Below, in pieces: positions 44,632-54,089 of a stretch of DNA of 64,000 nucleotides. Origin of the DNA: Rhodospirillaceae bacterium (GTDB taxonomy: Bacteria > Pseudomonadota > Alphaproteobacteria > Rhodospirillales > Casp-alpha2); the NCBI GenBank assembly GCA_016845145.1, contig JAERTE010000077.1, forward strand, positions 28,363 through 92,362, in the 5' to 3' direction. Every line of letters begins with the position of its first letter. Positions within the stretch are counted from its first letter, which is position 1. Made by a program: the position numbers and the translations under genes. A model generated the notes under the pieces. The model made no database searches. It worked only from the letters and a program-made list of their open reading frames with translations, and had not been told where the DNA came from.

Positions 44632-45885
44632 CTACACCGCATGCACCAGCACATGACGTTTCTTTCCGGCCGAGAGTTTGATAATGCCGTCGTCATTGCA
44701 CGCGTCGGCGGTAACGACCAAGGTTTCCTCAGCAATGACAGCGTCATTCAGCCGGGCGCCGCCGCCGCGGATCAACCGCCGTGCTTCACCGTTGGAATTG
44801 CTGAGGCCGGCGCGGCAGAACAGCTCTATCACGGTGATTCCCGATTGCAGTTCAGCTTTGGCGACGTCGATAGTCGGCAATCCATCCGCAAAAGCCCCTT
44901 TTTCGAAGGCCTGTTCAGCCGTCGCGCGGGCTTCACCGGCGGCATCTGCGCCGTGGCAAAGCTTGGTGGATTCGTCGGCCAGGGTTTTCTTGGCCTCGTT
45001 GAGGTCTTGGCCTTCGAGGGCCTCCAAGCGTTCGATATCGGCAATCGGGAGTTCGGTGAATAAGCGCAGGAACTTTCCAACATCCGCGTCTTCCGTATTG
45101 CGCCAGTATTGCCAGTAATCGTAGGCCGACAGCATATCGGCGTTGAGCCAAACTGCGCCATCGGCGGTCTTGCCCATCTTCGCTCCCGAAGCCGTGGTCA
45201 GCAGCGGCGTGGTCAAGCCGATCAAGTGTGCATCGTCAATACGACGGCCCAATTCGACGCCGTTGACGATATTGCCCCATTGGTCGGAGCCGCCCATTTG
45301 CAGTGAACAGCCCTGGCGACGCGACAACTCCAGAAAATCATAGGCCTGGAGAATCATGTAGTTGAATTCCAGGAACGTCAGATGATGCTCGCGCTCAAGC
45401 CGCAATTTGACTGAATCGAAACCGAGCATGCGGTTGATGGAAAAGTGCCGCCCATAGTCACGCAGGAACGGGATATACTCGAGTTCGTCCAGCCAATCGG
45501 CATTATTGACCATGACGGCATCGGTCGGGCCGTCGCCGAATGTCAGATACTTGGCGAACACTTGCTTGATGCCGTCCATGTTGGCGGCGATGCGCGCTTC
45601 ATCCAAAAGCTGGCGCGACTCATCCTTGCCCGACGGGTCACCTACTTTGGTGGTGCCGCCGCCCATGAGCACGATAGGTTTGTGGCCGGTTTGTTGGAAT
45701 AACCGGAGCAGCATGATCGGCACCAGGCTGCCGGCGTGCAGGCTGGGTGCCGTGCAATCGAAACCGATGTAGGCGATGATGGGGCCGCTCTCGGCTTTTG
45801 CATCCAGGGCATCGAGGTCCGTGCACTGGTGCATGTAGCCGCGCTCTACGACGCTGTTGATGAAATCTGATTTGTATTGGCCCAT
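44632..45885 (-). CDS. tyrS: Tyrosyl-tRNA synthetase
   Basis: 417 residues, class I aminoacyl-tRNA synthetase. The HIGH motif is SLHAGSL near residue 49, and the KMSKS-equivalent is AKMGKT near 230. Between them, [17 protein letters not shown] and the [14 protein letters not shown] loop are typical of TyrRS. The C-terminal S4-type RNA-binding domain (about 340-410) is present ([15 protein letters not shown]). The ATG at 45885 is chosen because the extra upstream 60 residues are not conserved. It is divergent from anmK. Confidence 0.95.
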   Translation of the reverse strand: MGQYKSDFINSVVERGYMHQCTDLDALDAKAESGPIIAYIGFDCTAPSLHAGSLVPIMLLRLFQQTGHKPIVLMGGGTTKVGDPSGKDESRQLLDEARIAANMDGIKQVFAKYLTFGDGPTDAVMVNNADWLDELEYIPFLRDYGRHFSINRMLGFDSVKLRLEREHHLTFLEFNYMILQAYDFLELSRRQGCSLQMGGSDQWGNIVNGVELGRRIDDAHLIGLTTPLLTTASGAKMGKTADGAVWLNADMLSAYDYWQYWRNTEDADVGKFLRLFTELPIADIERLEALEGQDLNEAKKTLADESTKLCHGADAAGEARATAEQAFEKGAFADGLPTIDVAKAELQSGITVIELFCRAGLSNSNGEARRLIRGGGARLNDAVIAEETLVVTADACNDDGIIKLSAGKKRHVLVHAV

Positions 45886-46000
45886 GCCAGTGTCCACCCT
45901 TGGGTCCGCCTTCGTTTCCGCACTTCGGTTGCGGAACAAGGGTTTATGCCATAGACCGGTGAAGTGCAATGGTGGGATAAGGCCGAGACAAGGATCAATC

Positions 46001-47110
46001 ATGCCCCTTGGGTCAACAGAAATGCGTCGTCTTCGCGCCATCGGTTTGATGAGCGGGACGTCCATGGATGGCGTCGATGCAGCTCTGCTGGAAACCGATG
46101 GCGATACGATATTTTCATTCGGTCCTGTCGCCTCACTTCCCTACAACGAGGAATTCCGCGACCGACTGCGCACCATTGTGGGCCAACCGCCCGATGAAAG
46201 TATCGAGACGACATCGGTTATCCGTCTGTTGACCGAAATACATACAGACGCGGTAAAGGCGCTGATCGAAAAGGCCGGCTTGGCGGCGACGGATATCGAT
46301 CTGTTGGGATTTCACGGCCAAACCGTATTCCACGCCCCGCAAGACGGGGCCACATATCAAGTTGGAGATGCGGCCCTGCTGGCGGAATTGACCGGCATCG
46401 ACACCATTGCGGATTTCCGCAGCAGCGATATGGCCGCTGGCGGAGAAGGTGCACCGCTGGCGCCTGTCTATCATGTGGCTCTCAGCCGCCCTTTGGAGCG
46501 TCCTTTGGCGGTATTGAATGTTGGCGGTGTCGCCAACGTCACCTGGGTCAGCCCGGATGGCGGCGCGCTGGCATTCGATACGGGACCCGGAAATGCGCTC
46601 ATTGATGACTGGGTGAAAACTCGCACAGGCGCTGGCCGCGACCAGGACGGAAAACTGGCGCGTCGCGGGAATGTTGCGGCTACATTATTGGCAACGCTGA
46701 TGGAGAATCCATATTTTGCACTGCCGGTTCCGAAATCACTCGACCGGGATGCTTTCGAAGATGCGCTATTGAAATTGCAGAACCTCTCCGACGCCGATGG
46801 CGCGGCGACGCTGACCGCCTTCACGGCCCGCTCGGTGGCAAAAGCGGCTGAGCATTTCCCGGCGCCACCTTTGCGATGGCTGGTGACGGGGGGCGGGCGT
46901 CACAATCCGGCGCTGATGGCGGCGCTCAGACGAGAGTTGGCTTTGCCTGTTGAACCGGTTGAAGCCGTGGGCTGGGATGGCGATGCCCTGGAGGCGCAGG
47001 CATTCGCCTTCTTGGCGGCACGGTCAAGGTTCGCCATGCCACTGAGCTTCCCGCAAACAACGGGCGCCGCAAAGCCGACGACAGGTGGCCGGCTTTTCGA
47101 AGCCCCTTAG
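46001..47110 (+). CDS. anmK: Anhydro-N-acetylmuramic acid kinase
   Basis: 369 residues of the sugar kinase/actin fold. [15 protein letters not shown] (near residue 15) is the phosphate loop, [11 protein letters not shown] follows, and [10 protein letters not shown] lies near 290. It phosphorylates anhydro-MurNAc in peptidoglycan recycling. ATG 46001 follows AAGGA; ATG 46022 is a shorter alternative. Its stop interlocks with that of the convergent hydrolase (4-base overlap). Confidence 0.93.
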   Translation: MPLGSTEMRRLRAIGLMSGTSMDGVDAALLETDGDTIFSFGPVASLPYNEEFRDRLRTIVGQPPDESIETTSVIRLLTEIHTDAVKALIEKAGLAATDIDLLGFHGQTVFHAPQDGATYQVGDAALLAELTGIDTIADFRSSDMAAGGEGAPLAPVYHVALSRPLERPLAVLNVGGVANVTWVSPDGGALAFDTGPGNALIDDWVKTRTGAGRDQDGKLARRGNVAATLLATLMENPYFALPVPKSLDRDAFEDALLKLQNLSDADGAATLTAFTARSVAKAAEHFPAPPLRWLVTGGGRHNPALMAALRRELALPVEPVEAVGWDGDALEAQAFAFLAARSRFAMPLSFPQTTGAAKPTTGGRLFEAP

Positions 47111-47757
47111 TCGTCGTCCTTTTTGATGGCTTTATCAAGATAGTCGTCAACCATGGCCATCAGGTCGATGCAGTGGTCTTGCAGAAAATGGTCGCCGCCC
47201 TTGAGCACCCGGTAATCGATTTCGATATTTTCCTGTTTCTTCAGCTTCTGCACCAGCTTCTCGACGCTGACGATGGGGACGATGTCGTCCTTGTCGCCGT
47301 GCACCATCAGGCCCGATGCCGGGCATGGTGCGAGGAATGAGAAGTCGTGGATGTTGGCGGGCGGGGCGACGGAGATGAAACCAGAGATTTCCGGGCGGCG
47401 CATCATCAGCTGCATGGCGACCCAGGCGCCGAAGGAAAACCCGCCGATCCAGCAGTTCTTGGCGTTCGGGTTGTGACCTTGCATCCAATCCAGCGCCGTG
47501 GCGGCGTCGCTGAGCTCTCCCTGGCCGTTGTCAAAGACGCCCTGAGAGCGCCCGACGCCACGGAAATTGAACCTAAGCGCAGAAAAACCACGCTTCACGA
47601 AACTCTGGTACAGCGCATAAACAACCTTGTTGCTCATGGTGCCGCCATGCTGCGGATGTGGGTGCAGCAGCAGCGCCACGGGCGCATTGGCGATTTTCGA
47701 GTGATGATAACGGCCTTCGAGGCGGCCTTCGGGTCCGTTGAAGATGACTTCCGGCAT
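47107..47757 (-). CDS. Alpha/beta hydrolase (dienelactone hydrolase-like)
   Basis: 216 residues. HPHPQHGGTM is the oxyanion segment, GGFSFGAWVA holds the nucleophile serine near residue 105, VHGDKDDIVP gives the aspartate, and GGDHFL the histidine. The family is widespread in alphaproteobacteria and acts on unknown short esters. Its 3' end overlaps anmK by 4 bases in the opposite direction. Confidence 0.78.
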   Translation of the reverse strand: MPEVIFNGPEGRLEGRYHHSKIANAPVALLLHPHPQHGGTMSNKVVYALYQSFVKRGFSALRFNFRGVGRSQGVFDNGQGELSDAATALDWMQGHNPNAKNCWIGGFSFGAWVAMQLMMRRPEISGFISVAPPANIHDFSFLAPCPASGLMVHGDKDDIVPIVSVEKLVQKLKKQENIEIDYRVLKGGDHFLQDHCIDLMAMVDDYLDKAIKKDDD

Positions 47758-47865
47758 GAGTAGGATTAATCCCCAAAAAATTTGCGAGCAATTTCAGTTA
47801 CTTTTGCCCCAAGGTCAATATCAGCATTGATTTTCTTACGTTTAACAGTCATATGTCCGGTCAAT

Positions 47866-47890
47866 ATACTTGATCATTTTTGTCGGGCAT
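47866..47890. promoter_or_regulatory. IscR type 1-like operator overlapping the cysE-suf promoter
   Basis: The 25-base site opens ATACTTGATCA and ends GTCGGGCAT. Against the published type 1 consensus for [2Fe-2S]-IscR (Giel et al. form, ATASYYGAC... to ...GTCRRSTAT), 21 of 25 positions agree by eye. It covers the -35 box of the promoter of the operon that includes iscR itself. This implies repression of the operon when clusters are plentiful. Confidence 0.65.
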
Positions 47891-47898
47891 CATATATA
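47870..47898 (+). promoter_or_regulatory. Sigma70-type promoter of the cysE-iscR-suf operon
   Basis: TTGATC (47870-47875), a 17-base spacer, and TATATA (47893-47898), giving a start of transcription near 47905 and an 87-base leader to cysE. This is the best promoter match in the gap 47758-47991. Upstream of it (47758-47865) nothing else is seen. Confidence 0.6.
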
Positions 47899-47991
47899 AC
47901 AGTCAGAACATTCAGTGCCGATTTCGGTCGGTTTTGGTAACACGAGTGGCGGCCTGCTCGGCAGGACCGGCGCCAAAATATCTGAGACGCC

Positions 47992-48723
47992 ATGGTTTTC
48001 AAGGAACTTCGCGAAGATATTGCCGCTTATATGGAACGCGACCCCGCTGCAAAGGGGCCGGTGGAGATCATTCTTTGCTATCCCGGCTTCCACGCATTGG
48101 TGTTTCACAAGATGTCCCGCTGGCTATGGACGCGGGGTTTTCACCTTGCCGGGCGGTTTTTGTCACATGTCGGAAAAATACTGACCGGTGTCGAGATTCA
48201 TCCTGGAGCCGAGATCGGACAGCGCTTCGTTATCGACCATGGTACCGGCGTCGTCATCGGCGAAACGGCGATCATCGGTGATGACGTGACACTCTATCAT
48301 GACGTTACGTTGGGTGGTGTTGCGCCAAGTGTCGATTCGGCGGCGCAAGTCGGGCAAAAGCGCCACCCCACGTTGGAAGATGGGGTAATCGTCGGGTCCG
48401 GCGCGCAAATTCTGGGTCCCATCAGTGTTGGAGCGCATGCTCGCGTCGGAGCCAATTCCGTGGTCACGAAAGACGTGCCGTCATCGGTGACGGCTGTCGG
48501 CGTGCCGGCTAAGGCCGTAATGCCGCGTGACCGCGAAAAGGCGCGCGAATTTCAGGCTTATGGTACGCCATCGGATGGCTGCCCCGACCCTGTATTGCAG
48601 ACAATCGAGGCCTTGCGTCAGCAGGTTACTGCCCTTGGGCAGCGTATTGAAGAACTTGAGGCCGGGGTTGAGCAGACCGACGGAAAATCGAAAACGGACA
48701 CCCCGCGCAAAAAGGTGGGGTAG
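47992..48723 (+). CDS. cysE: Serine acetyltransferase
   Basis: 243 residues. It makes O-acetylserine, the sulfide acceptor for cysteine. An N-terminal helical domain is short (about 1-65). A left-handed beta-helix (70-180) has hexapeptide repeats ([26 protein letters not shown]) and the catalytic DHGTG histidine and aspartate. The C-terminal coiled coil (about 200-230) is an added extension. The N-terminal domain is shorter than in the E. coli enzyme, as in the EpsC-type enzymes. It is the first gene of the suf operon, so cysteine supply and Fe-S assembly are linked. Confidence 0.92.
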   Translation: MVFKELREDIAAYMERDPAAKGPVEIILCYPGFHALVFHKMSRWLWTRGFHLAGRFLSHVGKILTGVEIHPGAEIGQRFVIDHGTGVVIGETAIIGDDVTLYHDVTLGGVAPSVDSAAQVGQKRHPTLEDGVIVGSGAQILGPISVGAHARVGANSVVTKDVPSSVTAVGVPAKAVMPRDREKAREFQAYGTPSDGCPDPVLQTIEALRQQVTALGQRIEELEAGVEQTDGKSKTDTPRKKVG

Positions 48724-48799
48724 GCAGTATCAGCTCTGTCGGACAGGTTGAAAGCCGTCCGCCGCGCGAATCGGCAGAGTTCAGAACAGGAGATAGACA

Positions 48800-49282
48800 T
48801 TGAAACTGAGCACGAAAGGCCGCTATGCGGTCATGGCCATGGTTGATCTGGCCAAACAATCCACCGGTGGCCCGGTTGCATTGGCAGATGTCGCGGAGCG
48901 CCAGGAGATTTCGCTTTCGTACCTGGAGCAGCTTTTCGGCAAGCTCCGGCGCGGCGGTTTGGTCAAAAGCGTGCGCGGCCCGGGTGGCGGGTACCTGCTT
49001 TCGCGCTCAGCCGATGATACCCGCATCTGTGACATCATTCTGGCGGTTGATGAACCGATTCAGACCACGCGTTGCAGCCCTGGCTCACCAACCGGGTGTA
49101 AATCCAATCAGAGTCGTTGTTTGACCCACGATCTATGGGAAGGGCTTGGACACCATATTTATATGTATCTGAGCTCGGTTTCACTGGCTGACGTGGTCGA
49201 CAAACGCGTGCTTGGTCGCGGCGGCCAGTTGTTCCGGCCCGATGCAGCCGCCGACGGCGTTGCCGGTTTCGCAGCCGAATAA
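48800..49282 (+). CDS. iscR: Rrf2-family Fe-S regulator, IscR
   Basis: 160 residues. It has an N-terminal winged helix (KLSTKGRYAVMAMVDLA, then ISLSYLEQLFGKLRRGGLV), and a cluster-binding loop with C92, C100 and C107 (spacing 7 and 6, slightly wider than E. coli IscR). It senses [2Fe-2S] availability. The TTG start follows AGGAG. It sits between cysE and the desulfurase, and the operon promoter has an IscR type 1-like site. A CTGTC-G-GACAG palindrome (48736-48746) lies in the 76-base gap after cysE. Confidence 0.9.
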   Translation: MKLSTKGRYAVMAMVDLAKQSTGGPVALADVAERQEISLSYLEQLFGKLRRGGLVKSVRGPGGGYLLSRSADDTRICDIILAVDEPIQTTRCSPGSPTGCKSNQSRCLTHDLWEGLGHHIYMYLSSVSLADVVDKRVLGRGGQLFRPDAAADGVAGFAAE

Positions 49283-49314
49283 CTGATCCGCACGCGCATC
49301 CGAAGGCACCTCGC

Positions 49315-50457
49315 ATGGCAACGCCAACCGCCATCTATCTGGATTACAACGCGACCGCGCCTGCGCGGCCCGAAGTCATTGATGCTGTAGCTGCGTGCTT
49401 GCGTATGGGTGCGATCAACCCGTCATCCGTGCACGGGCCCGGACGAGAAGCGCGCAAACGTGTTGAGCGCGCACGCGAGCAGGTGGCGGCCTTGGTGGGA
49501 GCAGACGCCGATCAACTGGTTTTCACCGGTAGTGGCACCGAAGCCAACAATATGATCATTACGGGATGCGGTCGTTCACGCGTGTTGGTCTCTGCGGTTG
49601 AACATGCGGCTGTATTGCGGACAGCGCTGACAAAGGCAGTGGATTGCGATGTGATCCCGGTATCACACGATGGCGTGGTCGATTTGGCGGCGCTTGAAGA
49701 CATGCTGTCAGAAGACGAGACACCGACCTTGGTTTCGGTGATGGCGGCCAACAACGAAACCGGTACACTGCAACCGATCACGGATGTTGTGCGGATCGCG
49801 CACGCGCATGGAGCCTTGGTGCATACGGATGCGGTGCAGGCGGCCGGTAAGATCGAGATAGATTTTGCGAACTGGGACGTGGATTTCATGACCCTTTCGG
49901 CGCACAAAATCGGCGGGCCGCAAGGTGTCGGTGTGGCGATCTGCCGTTCGCGCGAGTTGCTGCGCCCGATGGTGCTTGGCGGCGGTCAAGAACATGGGCT
50001 GCGCGCCGGAACGGAGAACGTTGCGGGCATTGTCGGGTTTGGTGTGGCGGCTGGGTTGGCCCAGGCTGAGCAGGCCGGCGAGGCAACGCGCCTGGCTGCA
50101 TTGCGCGATGATTTGGAATCGGCACTCAAGGCCGAGGTGCCGCATATGAAGGTTCTGTCGGAGAACGCGCCACGGTTGCCCAACACCAGTTGCTTGACGA
50201 TGCCGGGCGTGCGCAACGACACCCAAGTGATGGCCTTTGATCTGGCTGGCATTGCGGTGAGCGCCGGCTCCGCATGTTCGGCCGGCAAGGTCGAGCCCAG
50301 TCATGTAACCGAAGCCATGGGGCTTGGTGATGACGAAGCGGTAACAGCGGTACGCATAAGCCTTGGCGAGGGTAGCAAGGGTACCCATATCAACACCTTT
50401 GTGAAGGCCTGGCTTGAGCTTTGGAATCGCAAAGGTAACAGCCGCTCAGCGGCATAA
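49315..50457 (+). CDS. Cysteine desulfurase, IscS/NifS type (group I)
   Basis: 380 residues, fold-type I PLP enzyme. The Schiff-base lysine is in LSAHKIGGPQG, and the catalytic cysteine is in SAGSACSAGKVEPSHV. It moves sulfur from cysteine to acceptors. It is the first of two desulfurases in the operon; this order (iscR, IscS-type, sufB) is common in alphaproteobacterial suf operons. The second one (SufS type) with SufE lies downstream, so the roles may be divided between tRNA/other sulfur transfer and cluster building. Confidence 0.9.
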   Translation: MATPTAIYLDYNATAPARPEVIDAVAACLRMGAINPSSVHGPGREARKRVERAREQVAALVGADADQLVFTGSGTEANNMIITGCGRSRVLVSAVEHAAVLRTALTKAVDCDVIPVSHDGVVDLAALEDMLSEDETPTLVSVMAANNETGTLQPITDVVRIAHAHGALVHTDAVQAAGKIEIDFANWDVDFMTLSAHKIGGPQGVGVAICRSRELLRPMVLGGGQEHGLRAGTENVAGIVGFGVAAGLAQAEQAGEATRLAALRDDLESALKAEVPHMKVLSENAPRLPNTSCLTMPGVRNDTQVMAFDLAGIAVSAGSACSAGKVEPSHVTEAMGLGDDEAVTAVRISLGEGSKGTHINTFVKAWLELWNRKGNSRSAA

Positions 50458-50488
50458 TTGGTGATCGACATGCAAGGACAACAATAAA

Positions 50489-51946
50489 ATGGCGGCAGCA
50501 CCCGATACAGCAGCGCAAGTGCGCGAGATGACGGAAGAGAAGTACAAGTACGGCTTTGTCACCGACATTGAGACCGAAAGCGCGCCCAAAGGTCTGAACG
50601 AGGACATCATCCGGTTCATCTCGGCGAAGAAAAATGAGCCTGATTGGATGTTGGATGCACGCCTCAAGGCCTATCGCCATTGGTTGACTATGCCTGAACC
50701 AGAGTGGCAGAAACCGGATTTTCCGGCCATCGACTACCAGGATTCCTACTATTACTCGGCGCCAAAATCCGCTGCCGACAAACCCAAGAGCTTGGATGAG
50801 GTCGACCCTGAACTGCTCGAGACCTACAAAAAGCTTGGTATTCCTTTGCATGAACAGGAAGTGCTGGCCGGTGTTGCCGTGGATGCAGTGTTCGATTCGG
50901 TTTCCGTCGCCACCACTTTCAAACACAAGCTGGAAGAGGTGGGGGTTGTTTTCTGCCCGATCTCCGAGGCTATTCAGCGCGTCCCTGACTTGGTGCAGAA
51001 GTATTTGGGCAGTGTCGTGCCCTATACCGACAACAAGCATGCCTGTTTGAATGCCGCTGTGTTCACTGATGGCTCGTTCGTTTACGTGCCGAAGGGCGTC
51101 AAATGCCCGATGGAACTATCTACCTATTTCCGCATCAATGCCGAGAATACCGGCCAGTTCGAGCGCACGCTGATTATTGCCGATGAGGGCTCTTACGTGA
51201 GCTATCTGGAAGGCTGCACCGCACCCATGCGCGACGAGCACCAGTTGCATGCCGCGGTGGTCGAACTGGTGACCATGGACGACGCCGAGATCAAATACTC
51301 CACGGTACAAAACTGGTATCCCGGCGACGAGAACGGCAAGGGCGGTATTTACAATTTCGTCACCAAGCGCGGTGCGTGTAAGGGCCGCAATTCGAAGATT
51401 TCCTGGACCCAGGTCGAGACCGGCTCGGCCATCACATGGAAATACCCGAGCTGCATTCTCCAAGGCGACAATTCGGTCGGCGAGTTCTTCTCCATCGCCA
51501 TTACCAACAATGCCCAGCAGGCCGATACCGGCACCAAGATGATCCATTTGGGTAAGAACACGTCGTCGAAGATCATCTCCAAAGGTATCTCCGCCGGGCG
51601 TTCGGATCAGACTTACCGCGGCCTGGTGCGCATGGGGCCGAAGGCAACAGAGGCACGCAACTATACGCAATGTGATTCGCTCTTGATCGGTGATCAATGC
51701 GGCGCGCATACAGTGCCTTATATCGAAAGCAAAAATAAGAATGCTGTCGTCGAACACGAAGCGACGACGTCCAAGATCAGCGAAGATCAACTGTTTTACC
51801 TGCGTCAGCGCGGCATCGATGAAGAAGCTGCCGTGGCGCTGGTGGTCAACGGGTTCTGCCGCGAAGTGTTGCAGCAGCTCCCGATGGAATTCGCCGTCGA
51901 GGCACAGAAACTCGTCGGTATCTCTCTGGAAGGCAGCGTCGGCTGA
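50489..51946 (+). CDS. sufB: Fe-S cluster scaffold SufB
   Basis: 485 residues. It forms the SufBC2D complex on which clusters are built. Core beta-helix strands such as [37 protein letters not shown] are highly conserved, and C-terminal [17 protein letters not shown] is the SufC contact region. The scaffold cysteine in the late core ([20 protein letters not shown]) is present. It lies 31 bases after the desulfurase and 29 before sufC. Confidence 0.96.
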   Translation: MAAAPDTAAQVREMTEEKYKYGFVTDIETESAPKGLNEDIIRFISAKKNEPDWMLDARLKAYRHWLTMPEPEWQKPDFPAIDYQDSYYYSAPKSAADKPKSLDEVDPELLETYKKLGIPLHEQEVLAGVAVDAVFDSVSVATTFKHKLEEVGVVFCPISEAIQRVPDLVQKYLGSVVPYTDNKHACLNAAVFTDGSFVYVPKGVKCPMELSTYFRINAENTGQFERTLIIADEGSYVSYLEGCTAPMRDEHQLHAAVVELVTMDDAEIKYSTVQNWYPGDENGKGGIYNFVTKRGACKGRNSKISWTQVETGSAITWKYPSCILQGDNSVGEFFSIAITNNAQQADTGTKMIHLGKNTSSKIISKGISAGRSDQTYRGLVRMGPKATEARNYTQCDSLLIGDQCGAHTVPYIESKNKNAVVEHEATTSKISEDQLFYLRQRGIDEEAAVALVVNGFCREVLQQLPMEFAVEAQKLVGISLEGSVG

Positions 51947-51975
51947 ACAACAAGGTCAATAAGGGTCATTAACAT

Positions 51976-52725
51976 ATGTTGGAAATCAAGAACCTCCACG
52001 TCAGTGTCGACGGCACGGATATCCTCAAGGGCATCGACCTCAACATCGATGCCGGCGAGACTCACGCGATCATGGGCCCCAATGGGTCCGGAAAAAGCAC
52101 CTTGAGCTACACGCTCGCCGGGCGTGACGGCTACGAAGTCACCAAGGGCGAGGTCATTTATAAGGGCCAGAACCTGTTGGAGCTGAGCCCCGAAGACCGC
52201 GCCGGCGCCGGCGTGTTTTTGGCGTTTCAGTATCCGGTGGAGATCCCAGGTGTGCCGAACACGACCTTCCTGAAGGAAGCGCTCAATGCCGTGCGCCGCT
52301 ACCGCGGTGAGGAAGAGCTGGATGCGATGGCCTTCATCAAGCTGGTGCGCCAGAAAACCAAAGAACTCGGCATCTCCGACGACATGCTGAAACGCGCCGT
52401 AAACGTGGGCTTTTCAGGTGGTGAGAAAAAGCGCAACGAAGTGCTGCAGATGGCCGTCCTCAATCCGGCGTTGGCGGTATTGGACGAGACCGATAGCGGC
52501 CTCGACATCGACGCGCTGAAGATTGTATCGGACGGCGTTAATGCCTTGCGCTCGCCAGATCGCGCAACCTTGGTCATTACCCACTACCAGCGGCTGTTGG
52601 AGCATATCGTTCCAGATTATGTACACGTGCTGGCACACGGGCGTATCCAGCGCTCCGGCGGCAAGGAGCTTGCGCTGGAGTTGGAAGAAAAGGGTTATGC
52701 CGAATTTGCAGAGGCGGCCGAGTGA
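51976..52725 (+). CDS. sufC: Fe-S assembly ATPase SufC
   Basis: 249 residues, ABC-type ATPase. Walker A is GPNGSGKST (near 35), the signature is FSGGEKKRNE, Walker B is LAVLDETDSGLD, and the switch histidine is in VITHY. ATP hydrolysis drives changes in the SufB-SufD interface. The TGA overlaps the ATG of sufD by one base. Confidence 0.96.
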   Translation: MLEIKNLHVSVDGTDILKGIDLNIDAGETHAIMGPNGSGKSTLSYTLAGRDGYEVTKGEVIYKGQNLLELSPEDRAGAGVFLAFQYPVEIPGVPNTTFLKEALNAVRRYRGEEELDAMAFIKLVRQKTKELGISDDMLKRAVNVGFSGGEKKRNEVLQMAVLNPALAVLDETDSGLDIDALKIVSDGVNALRSPDRATLVITHYQRLLEHIVPDYVHVLAHGRIQRSGGKELALELEEKGYAEFAEAAE

Positions 52726-54089
52726 TGCGACAGCATAATGCTTCCGTGGATGGGTTCTTGGCCGATTTTGAGGCGGAGCTACCGGGGTTGCCGGGGCACG
52801 GTTTGACGTGGCTGGATTCGCTGCGCCGTAGCGGCATCGAGCAGTTCCGCGATCTCGGCTTGCCGACGGCCAAGGTTGAAGAGTGGAAGTACACCCGCTT
52901 GCGCCCCCTCGACGACACCCACTTCCGGCCTGTAACCGAAGCTGACGGTGCGGCGAGCGTTGATCAAATCCCGACGTTGTTTGCGGGCGACGAGACCGTG
53001 CCACGTATTGTATTCGTCAATGGTTGCCTGCGTTCTGATTTATCCCGTCTCGACAATCTTGAAGACGGCATGACGGTCGAATCGCTGAGTGACGCCATGG
53101 CCCGCGACCCAGAATGGGTTGGCGCCTATATGGGGCGTATTGGACGGTTGGAGTCGAAGCCTCTGTTGGCGCTGAATACTGCGATGATGAATTCCGGCGT
53201 CGTGATTCATGTACAAAAGAACGTTCGAGTCTCACGACCGGTGGAGGTTATCTTCGTCGCCGGTTTGACGGACGGGCCGGTCGCCTATTATCCGCGCAAT
53301 CTGATTGTCATGGAAGAGGGTAGCGAAGCGACGCTTGTGAAACATCATGCGGGCTTAGGCGTCGGACCTTATTTCGCCAACGCCGTCACCGAGATTGATG
53401 TGGGGGACAATGCACGTCTTCGCGACTACCGCATTCAAACGGAAAACATGGAAGCCACGCATCTGGGTTCCATGCATGCGCGGGTCGGGCGTGATGGCAC
53501 TTATGAGACGTTCTGTATGTCGGCGGGCGGGCGATTGTCGCGTACAGAGGCCTTTGTACGCCTGGAGGGGTCTGGTGCGCATTGCGGGCTAAATGGAGCC
53601 TATCTCATGAAAGGGCGTGAACACTGCGACAACACCACGTTAATCGAGCACCTCGTGCCGCACACCACGTGTCGGGAAGTGTTCAAGGGTGTGCTGGATG
53701 ATGAATCGCGCGGCGTGTTCCAGGGGAAAATCGTCGTTCACCGAGAGGCGCAACAGACGGACGGTCATCAATTGTCAAAGACGCTGTTGTTGTCCGACAG
53801 CGCTGAGATGGATGCCAAGCCGGAATTGGAGATTTACGCAGACGATGTGAAATGCTCGCACGGAGCGACGACCGGGCAACTGGATACTACGGCGCTGTTT
53901 TATTTGCGCTCACGCGGCATCCCCGACGCTTTGGCGCGCAACCTTCTGGTTCAATCGTTCGTCGCAGAAGCGGTGGAGGAGATTTCCGATCCCGCCGTGC
54001 GCCAGGCGATGACCGATCTGGTCGTGCACCGGTTGCCGGCGCAATGTTTCCTTTCTGAAGAATGGACCAAAGAGCAGGCAGCCCAATGA
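52725..54089 (+). CDS. sufD: Fe-S assembly protein SufD
   Basis: 454 residues. SufB paralogue with a beta-helix core (RTEAFVRLEGSGAHCGLNGAYLM) and the SufC-binding C-terminus (GATTGQLDTTALFYLRSRGIP). It completes the SufBC2D complex. The start is ATG 52725, or GTG one codon earlier. It overlaps sufS by 4 bases (ATGA). Confidence 0.94.
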   Translation: MRQHNASVDGFLADFEAELPGLPGHGLTWLDSLRRSGIEQFRDLGLPTAKVEEWKYTRLRPLDDTHFRPVTEADGAASVDQIPTLFAGDETVPRIVFVNGCLRSDLSRLDNLEDGMTVESLSDAMARDPEWVGAYMGRIGRLESKPLLALNTAMMNSGVVIHVQKNVRVSRPVEVIFVAGLTDGPVAYYPRNLIVMEEGSEATLVKHHAGLGVGPYFANAVTEIDVGDNARLRDYRIQTENMEATHLGSMHARVGRDGTYETFCMSAGGRLSRTEAFVRLEGSGAHCGLNGAYLMKGREHCDNTTLIEHLVPHTTCREVFKGVLDDESRGVFQGKIVVHREAQQTDGHQLSKTLLLSDSAEMDAKPELEIYADDVKCSHGATTGQLDTTALFYLRSRGIPDALARNLLVQSFVAEAVEEISDPAVRQAMTDLVVHRLPAQCFLSEEWTKEQAAQ

